A DNA stretch of 64,000 nucleotides, from contig JANWJX010000040.1 of the NCBI GenBank assembly GCA_025451725.1, forward strand, positions 1-64,000, written 5' to 3'. How positions within the stretch are numbered: position 1 is the first letter of the stretch; every line of letters starts with the position of its first letter. The stretch comes from Allostellaceae bacterium (GTDB taxonomy: Bacteria; Pseudomonadota; Alphaproteobacteria; ATCC43930; CGMCC-115725). Position numbers and translations under genes: made by a program. The notes below the pieces were generated by a model. That model did not search any database, was not told where the DNA came from, and saw only the letters and a list, made by a program, of their open reading frames with translations. Below are positions 21,095 through 30,068 of this stretch, in pieces.

Positions 21095-22428
21095 CGGACG
21101 ATCTCGCCGGCAAGACTGTTGGCGCCCAGCGCGGTGACGCGCACAGGCGCGACCGTGCCGATGAAATCGTCGGATGCGTCCGCGTGAACCGCCTGAAGGT
21201 ATGGACTGCGGCCGACGAGCTGGCCTGGATGACGCCCCGGCTTCTCGAACAGCACTTTCATGTCGCGGCCGACCGCGGCGCGGTTGAACGCGCGCTGCTG
21301 CGCCGTCAGCAATCCCTGCAACGCGTCGAGCCGCGCGGCTTTGACCGCGTCGGGAACCTGATTCTTCATCGACGTGGCTGGCGTGCCGGGACGGGCGGAG
21401 TACTTGAACGAAAAGGCCTGCGCGAAGGCGACGTCGCGGACCAGCGCCATGGTCGCGTCGAAATCTTCGTCGCTTTCGCCCGGGAAGCCGGCGATGAAAT
21501 CCGACGACAGCGCCAGGTCGGGCCGCGCCGTGCGCAGCCGGTCGACGATGCGGCGGTAATCGTCGGCGGTGTGCCTGCGATTCATCGCGTCGAGAATCTT
21601 ATCTGAGCCTGACTGCACCGGCAGATGCAGGAACGGCATCAGCTTTTCGACGTCGCGATGCGCCTCGATCAGCTCGTCATCGACATCGCGCGGATGCGAA
21701 GTGGTGTAGCGGATGCGCGCGAGACCCGGAATCTCGGCGACGGAGCGGATCAGGCGCCCGAGGCCGTATTCTCCATCACGGTAGGCGTTGACGTTCTGGC
21801 CCAGCAACGTGATCTCGCGCGCGCCGAGTTCGACGAGACGCCGCGCCTCCGCGACGATCGCGCCGGCCGGCCGCGAATATTCCGCGCCGCGCGTATAAGG
21901 CACGACGCAGAAGGTGCAGAATTTGTCACAGCCTTCCTGGATCGACAGGAATGCGCTGACACCCGGCGCCACGTTGGTCTCGGGCAGGAAATCGAACTTG
22001 GCCTCGGCGGGAAAATCGGTGTCGAGCACGACTGCGTGCTGGCGCGAAGCGCGCGCCACCATTTCCGGCAGGCGGTGATAAGTCTGCGGACCGAGGATAA
22101 TGTCGACCTCGGGCGCGCGCGCCTTGATCTCGCCGCCTTCGGCCTGCGCGACGCAGCCCGCGACCGCCAGCAGCATCCGCCCGCCGGCGTCGCGCTTCGC
22201 TTCCCTCGCGGGGCGCAAGCGGCCGATGTCAGAATAGACTTTCTCTGCCGCTTTTTCGCGGATGTGGCAGGTGTTGAGGATCACCAGATCGGCGTCCTCA
22301 GCCGTCTCCGTCGTGGCGTAACCGAGCGGCGTCAGCAAATCGGCCATGCGCGCCGAATCGTAGACGTTCATCTGGCAGCCATACGTTTTGATATGGAGCT
22401 TGCGGCTCGGCTGACGAGGCTCTGTCAT
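21091..22428 (-). CDS. miaB: tRNA-2-methylthio-N6-isopentenyladenosine synthase MiaB
   Basis: 445 residues from ATG 22428 (M-T-E-P-R-Q-P); the frame is open further upstream inside olsA, but this start overlaps the olsA stop by four bases and fits the family N-terminus K-T-Y-G-C-Q-M-N. The UPF0004 domain is followed by the radical-SAM cluster C-D-K-F-C-T-F-C (C-x3-C-x2-C) and a C-terminal TRAM domain (about 380-445). It adds a methylthio group to i6A37 of tRNAs. Confidence 0.96.
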   Translation of the reverse strand: MTEPRQPSRKLHIKTYGCQMNVYDSARMADLLTPLGYATTETAEDADLVILNTCHIREKAAEKVYSDIGRLRPAREAKRDAGGRMLLAVAGCVAQAEGGEIKARAPEVDIILGPQTYHRLPEMVARASRQHAVVLDTDFPAEAKFDFLPETNVAPGVSAFLSIQEGCDKFCTFCVVPYTRGAEYSRPAGAIVAEARRLVELGAREITLLGQNVNAYRDGEYGLGRLIRSVAEIPGLARIRYTTSHPRDVDDELIEAHRDVEKLMPFLHLPVQSGSDKILDAMNRRHTADDYRRIVDRLRTARPDLALSSDFIAGFPGESDEDFDATMALVRDVAFAQAFSFKYSARPGTPATSMKNQVPDAVKAARLDALQGLLTAQQRAFNRAAVGRDMKVLFEKPGRHPGQLVGRSPYLQAVHADASDDFIGTVAPVRVTALGANSLAGEIVR

Positions 22429-23273
22429 GAAACCCGAACGGGTTGCGGCAGCCGGCTCTTGAGCCGGCGGCGGCGCGGCGCGCCGGCCGGCGACAGTTTG
22501 CGGCCCGCGAGCGATTCCGCGACGCCGTCGCTGATGACACGATAGCAATGCGCCGCCAATTCCTTGCGCGACGCGAACTGGTCGATCGTCACCGGCGGGA
22601 AGAAAGTCAGTTCGACGGTCAGGACGCCGAGGCCAAGGGCGTTCCACAGATGCGGCGCCAGATCCATGTCGCCGTACCAGGCAAAGAACGGGCGGAACGA
22701 GCGGCCGAGCGGTATCCCGTCGAGCGTCGTGTAGGCGACCGACACCGGCTGCACTGCGATCGGCGCGCCGTCGTGGCGGTATTCGGCGACGCTGAACAGG
22801 CTCGATTTGAACGGCAGGACATGGCCGCCGTCGCTGCTGGTGCCTTCGGGGAACAGGATCAACCGGTCGCCCTGGTCGAAGCGCTCGACGATGGCGTTGC
22901 GGTGGCCGGCGGCGGCGGTGCGGACCCGGTCGATGAACACGCTGCGCTGCAGTTTCGCGAGCCAGCCGAACCACGGCCAGTTTCGCACCTCGGCCTTGGA
23001 GATGAACGAGGCTTCGAGCGCCGCGCCAAGAATTTCGATGTCGAGATAGCCGGTGTGATTGCAGACATAAAGCGCAGGCTGGGTCTCGATCGGCTTGCCG
23101 TCATACGCCAGCCGGATGCCGAGCACGCGGCACGACAGCCGATGGTACCAGCGCGGCAGCGTGCGGGCGAGCCTGAGGTTGAGCGCCACCGCCACGGCCT
23201 GCACCGGCATCAGCGGCGCGGTCAGGCCGACGTACAAGACGATCCGGGTCAATCGCAGCAACAGCGCGCTCAT
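22425..23273 (-). CDS. olsA: Lyso-ornithine lipid O-acyltransferase (PlsC family)
   Basis: 282 residues from ATG 23273. There is an N-terminal hydrophobic anchor (about 5-30), then PlsC motifs N-H-T-G-Y-L-D (H-x4-D) and [10 protein letters not shown]. The family alone would give 1-acylglycerol-3-phosphate acyltransferase. The gene directly before it encodes the OlsB-type N-acyltransferase with a four-base overlap, which points to OlsA, the second step of ornithine-lipid synthesis. The C-terminus is Arg-rich. Confidence 0.82.
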   Translation of the reverse strand: MSALLLRLTRIVLYVGLTAPLMPVQAVAVALNLRLARTLPRWYHRLSCRVLGIRLAYDGKPIETQPALYVCNHTGYLDIEILGAALEASFISKAEVRNWPWFGWLAKLQRSVFIDRVRTAAAGHRNAIVERFDQGDRLILFPEGTSSDGGHVLPFKSSLFSVAEYRHDGAPIAVQPVSVAYTTLDGIPLGRSFRPFFAWYGDMDLAPHLWNALGLGVLTVELTFFPPVTIDQFASRKELAAHCYRVISDGVAESLAGRKLSPAGAPRRRRLKSRLPQPVRVS

Positions 23274-24133
23274 TGTCCCTTGTCGATCGGGTTCCACGTG
23301 ACGCCGGCGTTCTTGGCGCGCCGTTCGTAGTGGCGATAATATTTCGCCGTGACCGCGGCGCATTTCACCACGACTGAAATGTCGGTGGTGTTGAACTGAT
23401 AGTCGATCACAGCGCCGTCGCCGACACAGCCCCCCAAACGCAGATAACCCTTGATCAGCGGCGGCAGTTCCGCCTCGACTTTGGCCTGGTCGTAACTCCC
23501 GGGCGGCAGCCGGTTCATCTCGACGAAGCGGTCCGCCAGCGCGCGCGGGCGCAACTCGGGTTCGGCGAGGTGGCTCTGATAGAGATAGGACAGCGTCGGC
23601 GCCAGCGCGTCGGGATCGGTGCCAGGCAGGCTGGCGCAGCCGAACATGATGTCAATCTTGTAGTGGAAAACATAGGCCGCATTGCCGCGCCACATCGCCT
23701 GCAGCGTCGCGTGGTTGCGCGCGCGCGCATCGACGCAGGACCGGCCGAGCTCCAATATCTCGCCCGGATAGGCAATGATTTTCGATACGTCGTACTCGGC
23801 CTCGGAATAGAACCGGCCGAGGATTTTCGCCGCCGGGCGGCGGATGTAACGATAAGTGCCGATCACCGCTTCCGGACCGTCGCCGAGCGCATGATCGATG
23901 GCGATGAGATGATCGCAATGCGCGTCGAATTCGTCGAAGTCGCGCCGCCGCCGCGCCATTTCGGGCGAGGGTTTCGCACCCATCTCCTCATAGAACACGC
24001 GATAGCGCAGCGCCTGGACGGCATCGATGTCGACATCTGTTTCCGCAAGCCGCACTTCGACCGAACCTGAGCGAATATCGACCGGCCGCGTGCCACCGGG
24101 CGCGCTCGCCTTCACCGCGACCGCATCCGTCAT
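23270..24133 (-). CDS. olsB: L-ornithine N-alpha-acyltransferase (OlsB family, GNAT-like)
   Basis: 287 residues, the usual length for OlsB (long annotated as hemolysin-like). The N-terminal acyl-transfer core contains V-E-V-R-L-A-E-T and R-Y-R-V-F-Y-E-E-M-G; later I-G-T-Y-R-Y-I-R and E-L-G-R-S-C-V-D match the acyl-ACP-dependent N-acyltransferase pattern. The product is lyso-ornithine lipid, which OlsA then O-acylates. It sits between fur and olsA with four-base overlaps on both sides. Confidence 0.85.
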   Translation of the reverse strand: MTDAVAVKASAPGGTRPVDIRSGSVEVRLAETDVDIDAVQALRYRVFYEEMGAKPSPEMARRRRDFDEFDAHCDHLIAIDHALGDGPEAVIGTYRYIRRPAAKILGRFYSEAEYDVSKIIAYPGEILELGRSCVDARARNHATLQAMWRGNAAYVFHYKIDIMFGCASLPGTDPDALAPTLSYLYQSHLAEPELRPRALADRFVEMNRLPPGSYDQAKVEAELPPLIKGYLRLGGCVGDGAVIDYQFNTTDISVVVKCAAVTAKYYRHYERRAKNAGVTWNPIDKGQ

Positions 24134-24597
24134 TTCTTAGCCTTGTGATGCGCCGCGTCTGCCGCGGCAGCAGGTTTGTGCGGCACGGCGTACAGTTCGA
24201 GCCGGTGTCCGACCAGCGCGTAGCCGAGCTTGTCGGCGACTGCTTTCTGAAGCTTCTCGATGTCTTCGTTGCGGAATTCGATGACGCGGCCCGACTGCAT
24301 GTCGATGAGATGGTCGTGGTGGTCGCCGGTCATTTCCTCATAGCGCGCGCGGCCGTCGCCGAAATCGTGTCGGGTTAGGATGTTGGCTTCCTCGAACAGG
24401 CGCACCGTGCGATACACGGTTGCGATGCTGATCTTCGAATCGATTTCAACCGAGCGGCGGTACACGCTCTCGACATCGGGATGATCGGCCGATTCCGACA
24501 GAACCCGCGCGATGACGCGGCGCTGTTCGGTCATCTTCAGGCCCTTGTCGATGCATAACTGTTCCAGGCGCGACGTCATTCCGCTCGTTTGGGACAT
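24130..24597 (-). CDS. fur: Fur/Mur-family metalloregulator
   Basis: 155 residues from ATG 24597 (M-S-Q-T-S-G); ATG 24579 is an alternative. The winged helix (about 10-85) includes T-E-Q-R-R-V-I-A-R-V-L and the A-T-V-Y-R-T-V-R-L-F recognition helix. The metal region keeps H-H-D-H-L-I but continues M-Q-S-G-R-V-I-E-F, so the structural C-x2-C pair of classical Fur is missing, as in rhizobial Fur/Mur proteins that respond to Mn or Fe. The gene heads the chain through olsB, so metal status and ornithine-lipid genes share a transcript. Confidence 0.9.
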   Translation of the reverse strand: MSQTSGMTSRLEQLCIDKGLKMTEQRRVIARVLSESADHPDVESVYRRSVEIDSKISIATVYRTVRLFEEANILTRHDFGDGRARYEEMTGDHHDHLIDMQSGRVIEFRNEDIEKLQKAVADKLGYALVGHRLELYAVPHKPAAAADAAHHKAKK

Positions 24598-24711
24598 GCC
24601 TCTCGCGCAGATTATAGCCCAAAGCGCCGTCGGTGCCAGCGCCGGCCACATTACAAGCGAGTCTCAATAATCCGTGGAATTTCAATGCGTCCCGGTACCG
24701 GGGCGCGGGAC

Positions 24712-25122
24712 TCAGCTGCCCTTGCGGCCGCGTGTGCCGAGGCCGATCTCCTTGGCGAGACGCGAGCGCTGCTTGGCGTAGTTCGGAGCTACCATCGGAT
24801 AGTCGGGCGGCAGGCTCCAGCGCTCGCGATAGGTCTCGGGCGTCAGCTTATAGGCGGTCATCAGATGCCGCTTCAGCATCTTGAGTTTTTTGCCGTCCTC
24901 GAGACAGACGATGTATTCGGGATGAACCGAGCGTTTGATCGCCACTGCGGGCTGCGGCCGCGCCACGGCGGCGGGCGTCTTGCCGACGCCGGACAATGAC
25001 TGATAGACCTGACTGATTAGTTGCGGCAGATCAGCGACTGCGACGGTGTTGTTGGAGACATGAGCCGACACGATGTCGGTGGTCAGCGTCAGCAAGTCTT
25101 TGTTACTGTTTTTGTCCGTCAT
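24712..25122 (-). CDS. mucR: MucR/Ros-family transcriptional regulator
   Basis: 136 residues from ATG 25122. The N-terminal half is the helical oligomerisation region (I-V-S-A-H-V-S-N-N). The DNA-binding half contains E-Y-I-V-C-L-E-D-G-K-K-L-K-M-L-K-R-H-L, then L-T-P-E-T-Y-R-E-R-W-S-L-P. The first zinc Cys is present, but the second ligand position is Asp and the second His position is Ala-Tyr, so it may bind little or no zinc, as described for some Mesorhizobium MucR homologues. These proteins silence many A/T-rich promoters. Confidence 0.92.
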   Translation of the reverse strand: MTDKNSNKDLLTLTTDIVSAHVSNNTVAVADLPQLISQVYQSLSGVGKTPAAVARPQPAVAIKRSVHPEYIVCLEDGKKLKMLKRHLMTAYKLTPETYRERWSLPPDYPMVAPNYAKQRSRLAKEIGLGTRGRKGS

Positions 25123-25216
25123 TGCGGCTTTGCCCCTCAAATTCTATGACAATTGCCCACAAATTCGGGCATTCCCTAAACTTCGCCCATCAATACAAGA
25201 ACTGTAAGTCGTTTGT

Positions 25217-25690
25217 CTATGATTGTTCGGCCGTTCGCGCTAAAGAAACCCCGAAAATCAAGGCGTCAGCTTTGCCGGACGGCAGCCGGTAATAGCCCGG
25301 CCGCTCGCCGAGCAAGACAAAACCGACGGAATTGTAAAGCGCGATGGCGCCGTGATTGTCCGCGGCGACTTCGAGCAGCAGGCGGCGCGCGCCTTTGTGC
25401 CTGGCCCGCTTCATTAGATCGGCGATCAGCACACGCGCCAGACCGCGCCGTCGCGCCGCGGGCGCGACGCCGATGGTCAGAATCTCGGCATCGTCTGGGC
25501 CGATCAGGTCGAGGATGAACGCGGTGATCCCGGCTTCGGACGACGCCACCAAATGGCCGCTGGCGCCGCGGATCGCGAGCAATTCCATGAAGTCGCGCAC
25601 CGACCAGGGATCGACCGGAAAACATTCGGCGTGAACTTTGCTGACCGCGCCGAGTTCGGACCGCACCAAAAGACGCAGTTCTTCGCTCAT
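25217..25690 (-). CDS. rimI: Ribosomal protein S18-alanine N-acetyltransferase
   Basis: 157 residues, a compact GNAT fold. The acetyl-CoA loop is seen in V-A-P-A-A-R-R-R-G-L-A-R-V-L-I (about 78-92), followed by L-E-V-A-A-D-N and A-L-Y-N-S-V-G-F, typical of RimI. It acetylates the N-terminal Ala of S18. Its ATG overlaps the tsaB stop by four bases, a conserved pairing. Confidence 0.9.
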   Translation of the reverse strand: MSEELRLLVRSELGAVSKVHAECFPVDPWSVRDFMELLAIRGASGHLVASSEAGITAFILDLIGPDDAEILTIGVAPAARRRGLARVLIADLMKRARHKGARRLLLEVAADNHGAIALYNSVGFVLLGERPGYYRLPSGKADALIFGVSLARTAEQS

Positions 25691-26364
25691 CGCGCGGCCT
25701 GGCGTTTGGGCGCGGTCGTGTCCGGCGCGCGCAAATAGAGCGGGCGCGGGGGCGACGCCGCGACACCGGGACGAAACGCCGCGTCGGCAAGACGCGCGAC
25801 CTCCACCGCGAGCGGCCGGTCCGGCTGGTCCGCGACGGCGATGTCGCAGCCCGCGAGGAACGGCGCGAGGCGATCCGCCGCATCGCCCGCGAGCAGCAGG
25901 GGAAGGGTCGGGAGCAGGCGCGCCGCCTCGGCGCCGTCGGCGAGAAAGGGTTCGGCATCGTTGCCGGCGAAGAGCTGGAGAAAAAAATCCTCGCGCCGTG
26001 TGTCGAGCGCGACCAGGAGCGCGCGGCCGCTACGGTTCTGCGCGGGGAATTGCGCCGCGACCGCGGCGAAGCGTGTGATGCCGACCGCCGGGACGCCGGT
26101 CGCGAGCGCGAGACCGCGCGCCGCCGCGATGGCGATGCGTAAGCCGGTGAACGAGCCGGGTCCGGTCGCGACGCCGATGGCGCCGAGCGATGCCGCCTCG
26201 ATGCCGGCGTCGGCGAGCGCATCGGCGATCATCGGCATCAGGATTTCGGCCTGGCCGTGCGGCCGCGCATCTGCGCGCATCGCAACAATCGCGTCATCGC
26301 GCAGCACAGCGACCGATGCGCCGTTGCCGGCGCTATCGAAGCCCAAAATAAATGGCTGATTCAT
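25687..26364 (-). CDS. tsaB: tRNA threonylcarbamoyladenosine biosynthesis protein TsaB
   Basis: 225 residues from ATG 26364 (M-N-Q-P-F-I-L-G-F-D). The ASKHA-type N-terminal domain shows F-D-S-A, H-G-Q-A-E and T-G-P-G-S-F-T-G-L-R. The C-terminal lobe is short, as usual for TsaB. It is the scaffold partner of TsaD in making t6A37 of tRNA. It is divergent from the dipeptidase gene with 26 bases between the starts, so their promoters overlap. Confidence 0.92.
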   Translation of the reverse strand: MNQPFILGFDSAGNGASVAVLRDDAIVAMRADARPHGQAEILMPMIADALADAGIEAASLGAIGVATGPGSFTGLRIAIAAARGLALATGVPAVGITRFAAVAAQFPAQNRSGRALLVALDTRREDFFLQLFAGNDAEPFLADGAEAARLLPTLPLLLAGDAADRLAPFLAGCDIAVADQPDRPLAVEVARLADAAFRPGVAASPPRPLYLRAPDTTAPKRQAAR

Positions 26365-26390
26365 GCGGCGACTCGGTTCACGCTCGGGCC

Positions 26391-26951
26391 ATGACATTGC
26401 TTGAGATCACGCCCGAAAGCCACGGCGTCGTGCTCGACATCGCCTACGCCACGAAGCGCAATTTCACCGGCAAACCGGTCTATGCGCGGCCGGGCTGTTA
26501 TCTCCACCAAGACGCCGCCGCGAAACTGGCCAAGGCGTCGGAACTGGCCAAGGCGGTAGGGTTGCGCCTCAAGATTTTCGACGCGTTCCGCCCGAGCGAA
26601 GCGCAATGGGTGTTGTGGAATTTCCGCCCCGATCCCGAATTCCTCGCCGATCCGCGCAAGGGCTCTCCTCATTCGCGCGGCGTCGCGATCGACCTGACGC
26701 TGATCGACGGCGCCGGCATTGAGCTCGACATGGGCACGGGGTTCGATGCCTTCACGCCGTTGTCGCATCACGCCAACACCGACATCGCCACGGCGGCGCA
26801 AGGCAACCGGTTTTTGCTGTTGGGATTGATGAGCGCGGCCGGGTGGGATTTTTACGGCAACGAGTGGTGGCACTACCAGCTGTTCCACGCCAGGAACTAT
26901 CCGGTGCTCGGCGATGGAGCGCTCGACCGGCCGATGATGCCGCCGGCGTGA
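26391..26951 (+). CDS. D-alanyl-D-alanine dipeptidase (VanX/DdpX family)
   Basis: 186 residues from ATG 26391. The M15D motifs are intact: S-P-H-S-R-G-V-A-I-D (zinc His and Asp), D-M-G-T-G-F-D, and E-W-W-H-Y-Q (catalytic Glu and third zinc ligand). No signal peptide is seen, so a cytoplasmic enzyme is likely, probably for recycling D-Ala-D-Ala rather than vancomycin resistance, since vanH and vanA are not nearby. It converges on nfuA with almost no gap. Confidence 0.9.
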   Translation: MTLLEITPESHGVVLDIAYATKRNFTGKPVYARPGCYLHQDAAAKLAKASELAKAVGLRLKIFDAFRPSEAQWVLWNFRPDPEFLADPRKGSPHSRGVAIDLTLIDGAGIELDMGTGFDAFTPLSHHANTDIATAAQGNRFLLLGLMSAAGWDFYGNEWWHYQLFHARNYPVLGDGALDRPMMPPA

Positions 26952-26952
26952 A

Positions 26953-27507
26953 TTAGAGCGCGCGGACCTCGATCACTTCCGGGATGTAGTGCCGCAGCAT
27001 GTTCTCGATGCCCGCCTTGAGAGTCGCGGTCGAGGACGGACAGCCCGAGCAGGCGCCATGCATCTGGAGATAGACGATGCCGTCCTCGAAATGCTCGAAC
27101 ACGATGTCGCCGCCGTCCTGCGCGACGGCGGGGCGGACGCGGGTCTCGATCAATTCCTTGATCGCGGCGACGGTCTCGTCGTCGGCTTCGGCGCTCGCGC
27201 CCGGTGCAGCGCCGGTCTGTTCGAGGACGACCGGACGGCCCGAGGTGTAGTGCTCCATGATCGCGGCGAGGATGCTCGGCTTGAGCACGAACCAATCCAG
27301 CGCCCCGTCTTTGGTGACCGAGATGAAGTCGCCGCCGAGGAACACGCCGGTGACGCCGTCGACGCCGAACAGGCGCTGCGCCAGCGGCGAGCGCTCGGCC
27401 GCCGCCTCGGCGGTGGTGAACTGGGCGGTGCCCTCGCCCATCACGGCGCGGCCGGGAATGAATTTCAGCGTCGCCGGATTGGGCGTGGTCTCGGTCTGGA
27501 TGAACAT
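26953..27507 (-). CDS. NifU-family Fe-S cluster scaffold (Nfu type)
   Basis: 184 residues from ATG 27507 (M-F-I-Q-T-E-T-T-P-N-P-A). The Nfu N-terminal domain (1-90) is followed by a NifU C-terminal domain with C-S-G-C-P-S-S, the C-x2-C pair that carries a 4Fe-4S cluster between two monomers. It delivers clusters to apo-proteins. A long leader (27508-27760) precedes it, with a good promoter at its far end. Confidence 0.92.
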   Translation of the reverse strand: MFIQTETTPNPATLKFIPGRAVMGEGTAQFTTAEAAAERSPLAQRLFGVDGVTGVFLGGDFISVTKDGALDWFVLKPSILAAIMEHYTSGRPVVLEQTGAAPGASAEADDETVAAIKELIETRVRPAVAQDGGDIVFEHFEDGIVYLQMHGACSGCPSSTATLKAGIENMLRHYIPEVIEVRAL

Positions 27508-27602
27508 GAATTCCTCGTTGCGATGAGCCAATCACAAATGGGACCGGATTGGTCCCGAGTCAATTGTCAAATGCGTCGCCGGTTGCGGTCAAAAAAAGCG
27601 CG

Positions 27603-27719
27603 AAATGGCTTCGTTTCAAGCCCTAATCAGCCTCGTTTTGGCTTCCAATTGGGTTCGCTTTGATGCCATTTTATCTCTAGAAATGGCTTATTTCCGCGAA
27701 AATTGGCTTCGTTTTGCAG
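27603..27719. repeat. Degenerate short repeats in the nfuA leader
   Basis: Variants of ATGGCTTCGTTT / TTGGCTTCGTTTTG recur at about 27603-27616, 27631-27645, 27650-27662, 27679-27693 and 27700-27718. Read on the minus strand they give N-E-A-N-F, N-K-P-F, S-E-P-N-W and similar repeated words, a pattern I have met in intergenic regions of Bradyrhizobium-like genomes. The rest of 27508-27844 holds a six-base-arm hairpin at 27540-27556 and the promoter at 27763-27790; no gene is seen. Confidence 0.55.
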
Positions 27720-27762
27720 AATTTTTTCTTGACCGTTCCGTCCTGGGGCACCACGTTCGCTC

Positions 27763-27790
27763 AACATAACGCAATTAGCGTAATTGTCAA
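27763..27790 (-). promoter_or_regulatory. Candidate promoter for nfuA
   Basis: On the minus strand TTGACA (27785-27790) and TATGTT (27763-27768) are separated by 16 bases. This is the best housekeeping promoter match noticed in the window. It would give a transcript with a leader of about 250 bases before nfuA, running through the repeats at 27603-27719. Confidence 0.5.
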
Positions 27791-27844
27791 GAGGACCGCG
27801 TCGATGGTTCCATGACCCACCGGCGGCGCGACGGTCGGCCCGGA

Positions 27845-28636
27845 CTATTGATCTTCCGCGACGATCTTGTAGGTCTCGGCCCACATACGCTGTTTGTCGG
27901 TTTTGTGCGGGAAGCCGTCGAGCGAGACGATGGCATACGGCTCGAGGGCGGCCGGGTTCGTCAACTTCGCCTTGGGCGGCAGGATGGCGCAATTCTCCTC
28001 GTCGACGACGCGGAACACGACCAGCGTGTGGTCTTGCTTGAATTCGACACGCGAGATCGGCCCCCCCGCCGATTGCGAACGGCCCTTGTCGTACGCCGCG
28101 ATCGTCTCGGCGGCCTCGTCATGGCAGGTTTTGATCTGTCCCGGATCCATGCCGAAAATCTGCTCGGCGAATTTCCACTCGTTGCCTTCGCGCTCGAACT
28201 TGAGCGTGATTTCGTTGTGGATGATCTGGCCGGGCTTGGGCGCGTCGGGCGGCGCATCCTTCGGCAGTTTCAGGTTTTCGGGCATCTTCACGGTCGCGAG
28301 CGCGACGATGACGGCGTGCTTGCCGTCCTTCGACAGCGATGCGCGCCTCGGTTCGAGCGTATCGGGCGTCATCGACTTCGCCATCGCGGCGAGCCCTTCG
28401 GCATCCTCTTTGCTCTTGGTGGCGTCGATAATTTGTTTGCGCAGGTCCGGCACGCTGATCGCGGCCGCGTCGGCGAGCTTGCCGTCGCCGAGCGAATGTT
28501 CCCAGCGATTGAATAGCGCCATCAATTGCGCCTGAAGTTCCGGCGAGGCCGGCGCCGCGATGCTTGCTTGCGATATAGCCAACGACATCGCCAATCCCGC
28601 CAGGACGGCGACGACACGCCCCTTCGACACGCTCAT
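27845..28636 (-). CDS. Secreted protein of unknown function
   Basis: 263 residues from ATG 28636, with AGGGGG a few bases upstream. The N-terminus is a classical Sec signal (M-S-V-S-K-G-R, hydrophobic core, cleavage expected after S-I-A-A near residue 27). The mature part is soluble, helical at first (Q-A-Q-L-M-A-L-F), with two cysteines (in T-C-H-D and E-N-C-A-I) that may form a disulfide. No family was recognised. It is 31 bases downstream of gshA and probably co-transcribed. Confidence 0.65.
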   Translation of the reverse strand: MSVSKGRVVAVLAGLAMSLAISQASIAAPASPELQAQLMALFNRWEHSLGDGKLADAAAISVPDLRKQIIDATKSKEDAEGLAAMAKSMTPDTLEPRRASLSKDGKHAVIVALATVKMPENLKLPKDAPPDAPKPGQIIHNEITLKFEREGNEWKFAEQIFGMDPGQIKTCHDEAAETIAAYDKGRSQSAGGPISRVEFKQDHTLVVFRVVDEENCAILPPKAKLTNPAALEPYAIVSLDGFPHKTDKQRMWAETYKIVAEDQ

Positions 28637-28667
28637 GCGATCCCCCTTGATCGGCTGGGTGTGGGGT

Positions 28668-30035
28668 CTAGTAAGCCTCTTCCTTGAAGATCGGGTCAAC
28701 CGACCCTTGCCAGCGGCCTTGGTACGCGTCGCGCAGCATGTCGGCGGGCGACTTGCCCGAGGCGACGATCTCGCGCAGCGGATCGAGGAACAGGCTCTCG
28801 TCGCGGCCCTTGCCGTCGCGGCGGTTGCGGCGATGGAGGCCGGCGGCGGAAATCTCGAGTGTCGCCTTCGCGAGATCGAGCACCGTGCCGCCGCGGAACC
28901 TGGTGTGCAGGCCCGATTTCGGCACGTCGTTGCGCAGCGCCTCGCGCTCCTCGCGCGTCCAGTCCTTGATCAGATCGAGCGCGGCGTCGGTCGCGGCGTC
29001 GTCGTAGAGCAGCCCGACCCAAAGCGCGGGCAAGGCGCACAGCCGGCCCCACGGTCCGCTGTCGGCGCCGCGCATCTCGAGGAATTTTTTGAGGCGTACT
29101 TCGGGAAAGGCGGTGGTGAGATGGTCGCCCCAATCGCTCATCGTCGGCAGTTCGCCGGGCAGGCCGGGCAATTTGCCGGCGAGGAAATCGCGGAACGACT
29201 GGCCGGCGACGTCGATATATTTGCCGTCGCGATAGACGAAATACATCGGCACATCGAGCATGTAATCGACGTAACGTTCGAACCCCATGCCGCGCTCGAA
29301 CACAAAGGGCAGCATGCCGGTGCGGTCGGGATCGGTGTCGGTCCAGATATGCGCGCGATAGGAGGCGTAGCCGTTGAGCTTGCCCTCGGTGAAGGGCGAG
29401 TTGGCGAACAGCGCCGTGGCGACCGGCTGCAAGGCAAGCGAGAGCCGGAACTTCCGCACCATGTCGGCTTCGTCGGCGAAGTCGAGATTGACCTGCACGG
29501 TGCAGGTCCGCAGCATCATGTCGAGGCCGAGCTTGCCGCGCGTCGGCATGTAGCGCCGCATGATCGCGTAGCGGCCCTTCGGCATCCAGTCGATGTCCTC
29601 GCGCCGCCACTTGGGATCGAACCCCGCCGCGAGGATGCCGAGACCGATTCCGCCGGCGACTTCCTTGGCTTGGCGCAGATGCTCGGTCACCTCGCCGCAA
29701 GTCTGATGCAGATTCTCCAGAGGAGCGCCCGACAATTCGAACTGGCCGCCCGGCTCCAGCGTGACCGACGCATCGGCGCCATTGGACAGGGCGATGATGT
29801 TGTCGCCTTCCGTCACCGGCCGCCAGCCGAACTTGGTCATTCCATTCAGCAAGGCCCCGATGCCGCGCGGGCCGGCATAAGGCGCGCGCGACAGGTCGTC
29901 GCGGCGGAACACGAATTTCTCATGCTCGGTGCCGATGCGCCATTGCGCCGCCGGCTTGCTGCCGGAAGCGAGATATTCGACGAGTTGGCGTCGATCGGTG
30001 ATGCGGGCGCCGCCCGAAGCGACTGGGCCTGACAT
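28668..30035 (-). CDS. gshA: Glutamate-cysteine ligase (alphaproteobacterial/plant type)
   Basis: 455 residues, normal for this type. The N-terminus has [10 protein letters not shown] and later [11 protein letters not shown], the catalytic metal and glutamate-binding core, followed by Y-M-P-T-R-G and [10 protein letters not shown]. It makes gamma-glutamylcysteine, the first step to glutathione. rsmE lies 34 bases upstream on the same strand, an arrangement common in Rhizobiales. Confidence 0.95.
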   Translation of the reverse strand: MSGPVASGGARITDRRQLVEYLASGSKPAAQWRIGTEHEKFVFRRDDLSRAPYAGPRGIGALLNGMTKFGWRPVTEGDNIIALSNGADASVTLEPGGQFELSGAPLENLHQTCGEVTEHLRQAKEVAGGIGLGILAAGFDPKWRREDIDWMPKGRYAIMRRYMPTRGKLGLDMMLRTCTVQVNLDFADEADMVRKFRLSLALQPVATALFANSPFTEGKLNGYASYRAHIWTDTDPDRTGMLPFVFERGMGFERYVDYMLDVPMYFVYRDGKYIDVAGQSFRDFLAGKLPGLPGELPTMSDWGDHLTTAFPEVRLKKFLEMRGADSGPWGRLCALPALWVGLLYDDAATDAALDLIKDWTREEREALRNDVPKSGLHTRFRGGTVLDLAKATLEISAAGLHRRNRRDGKGRDESLFLDPLREIVASGKSPADMLRDAYQGRWQGSVDPIFKEEAY

Positions 30036-30068
30036 AAGACTCGGAAAACCCCTTGAAAGACCGGCGTG

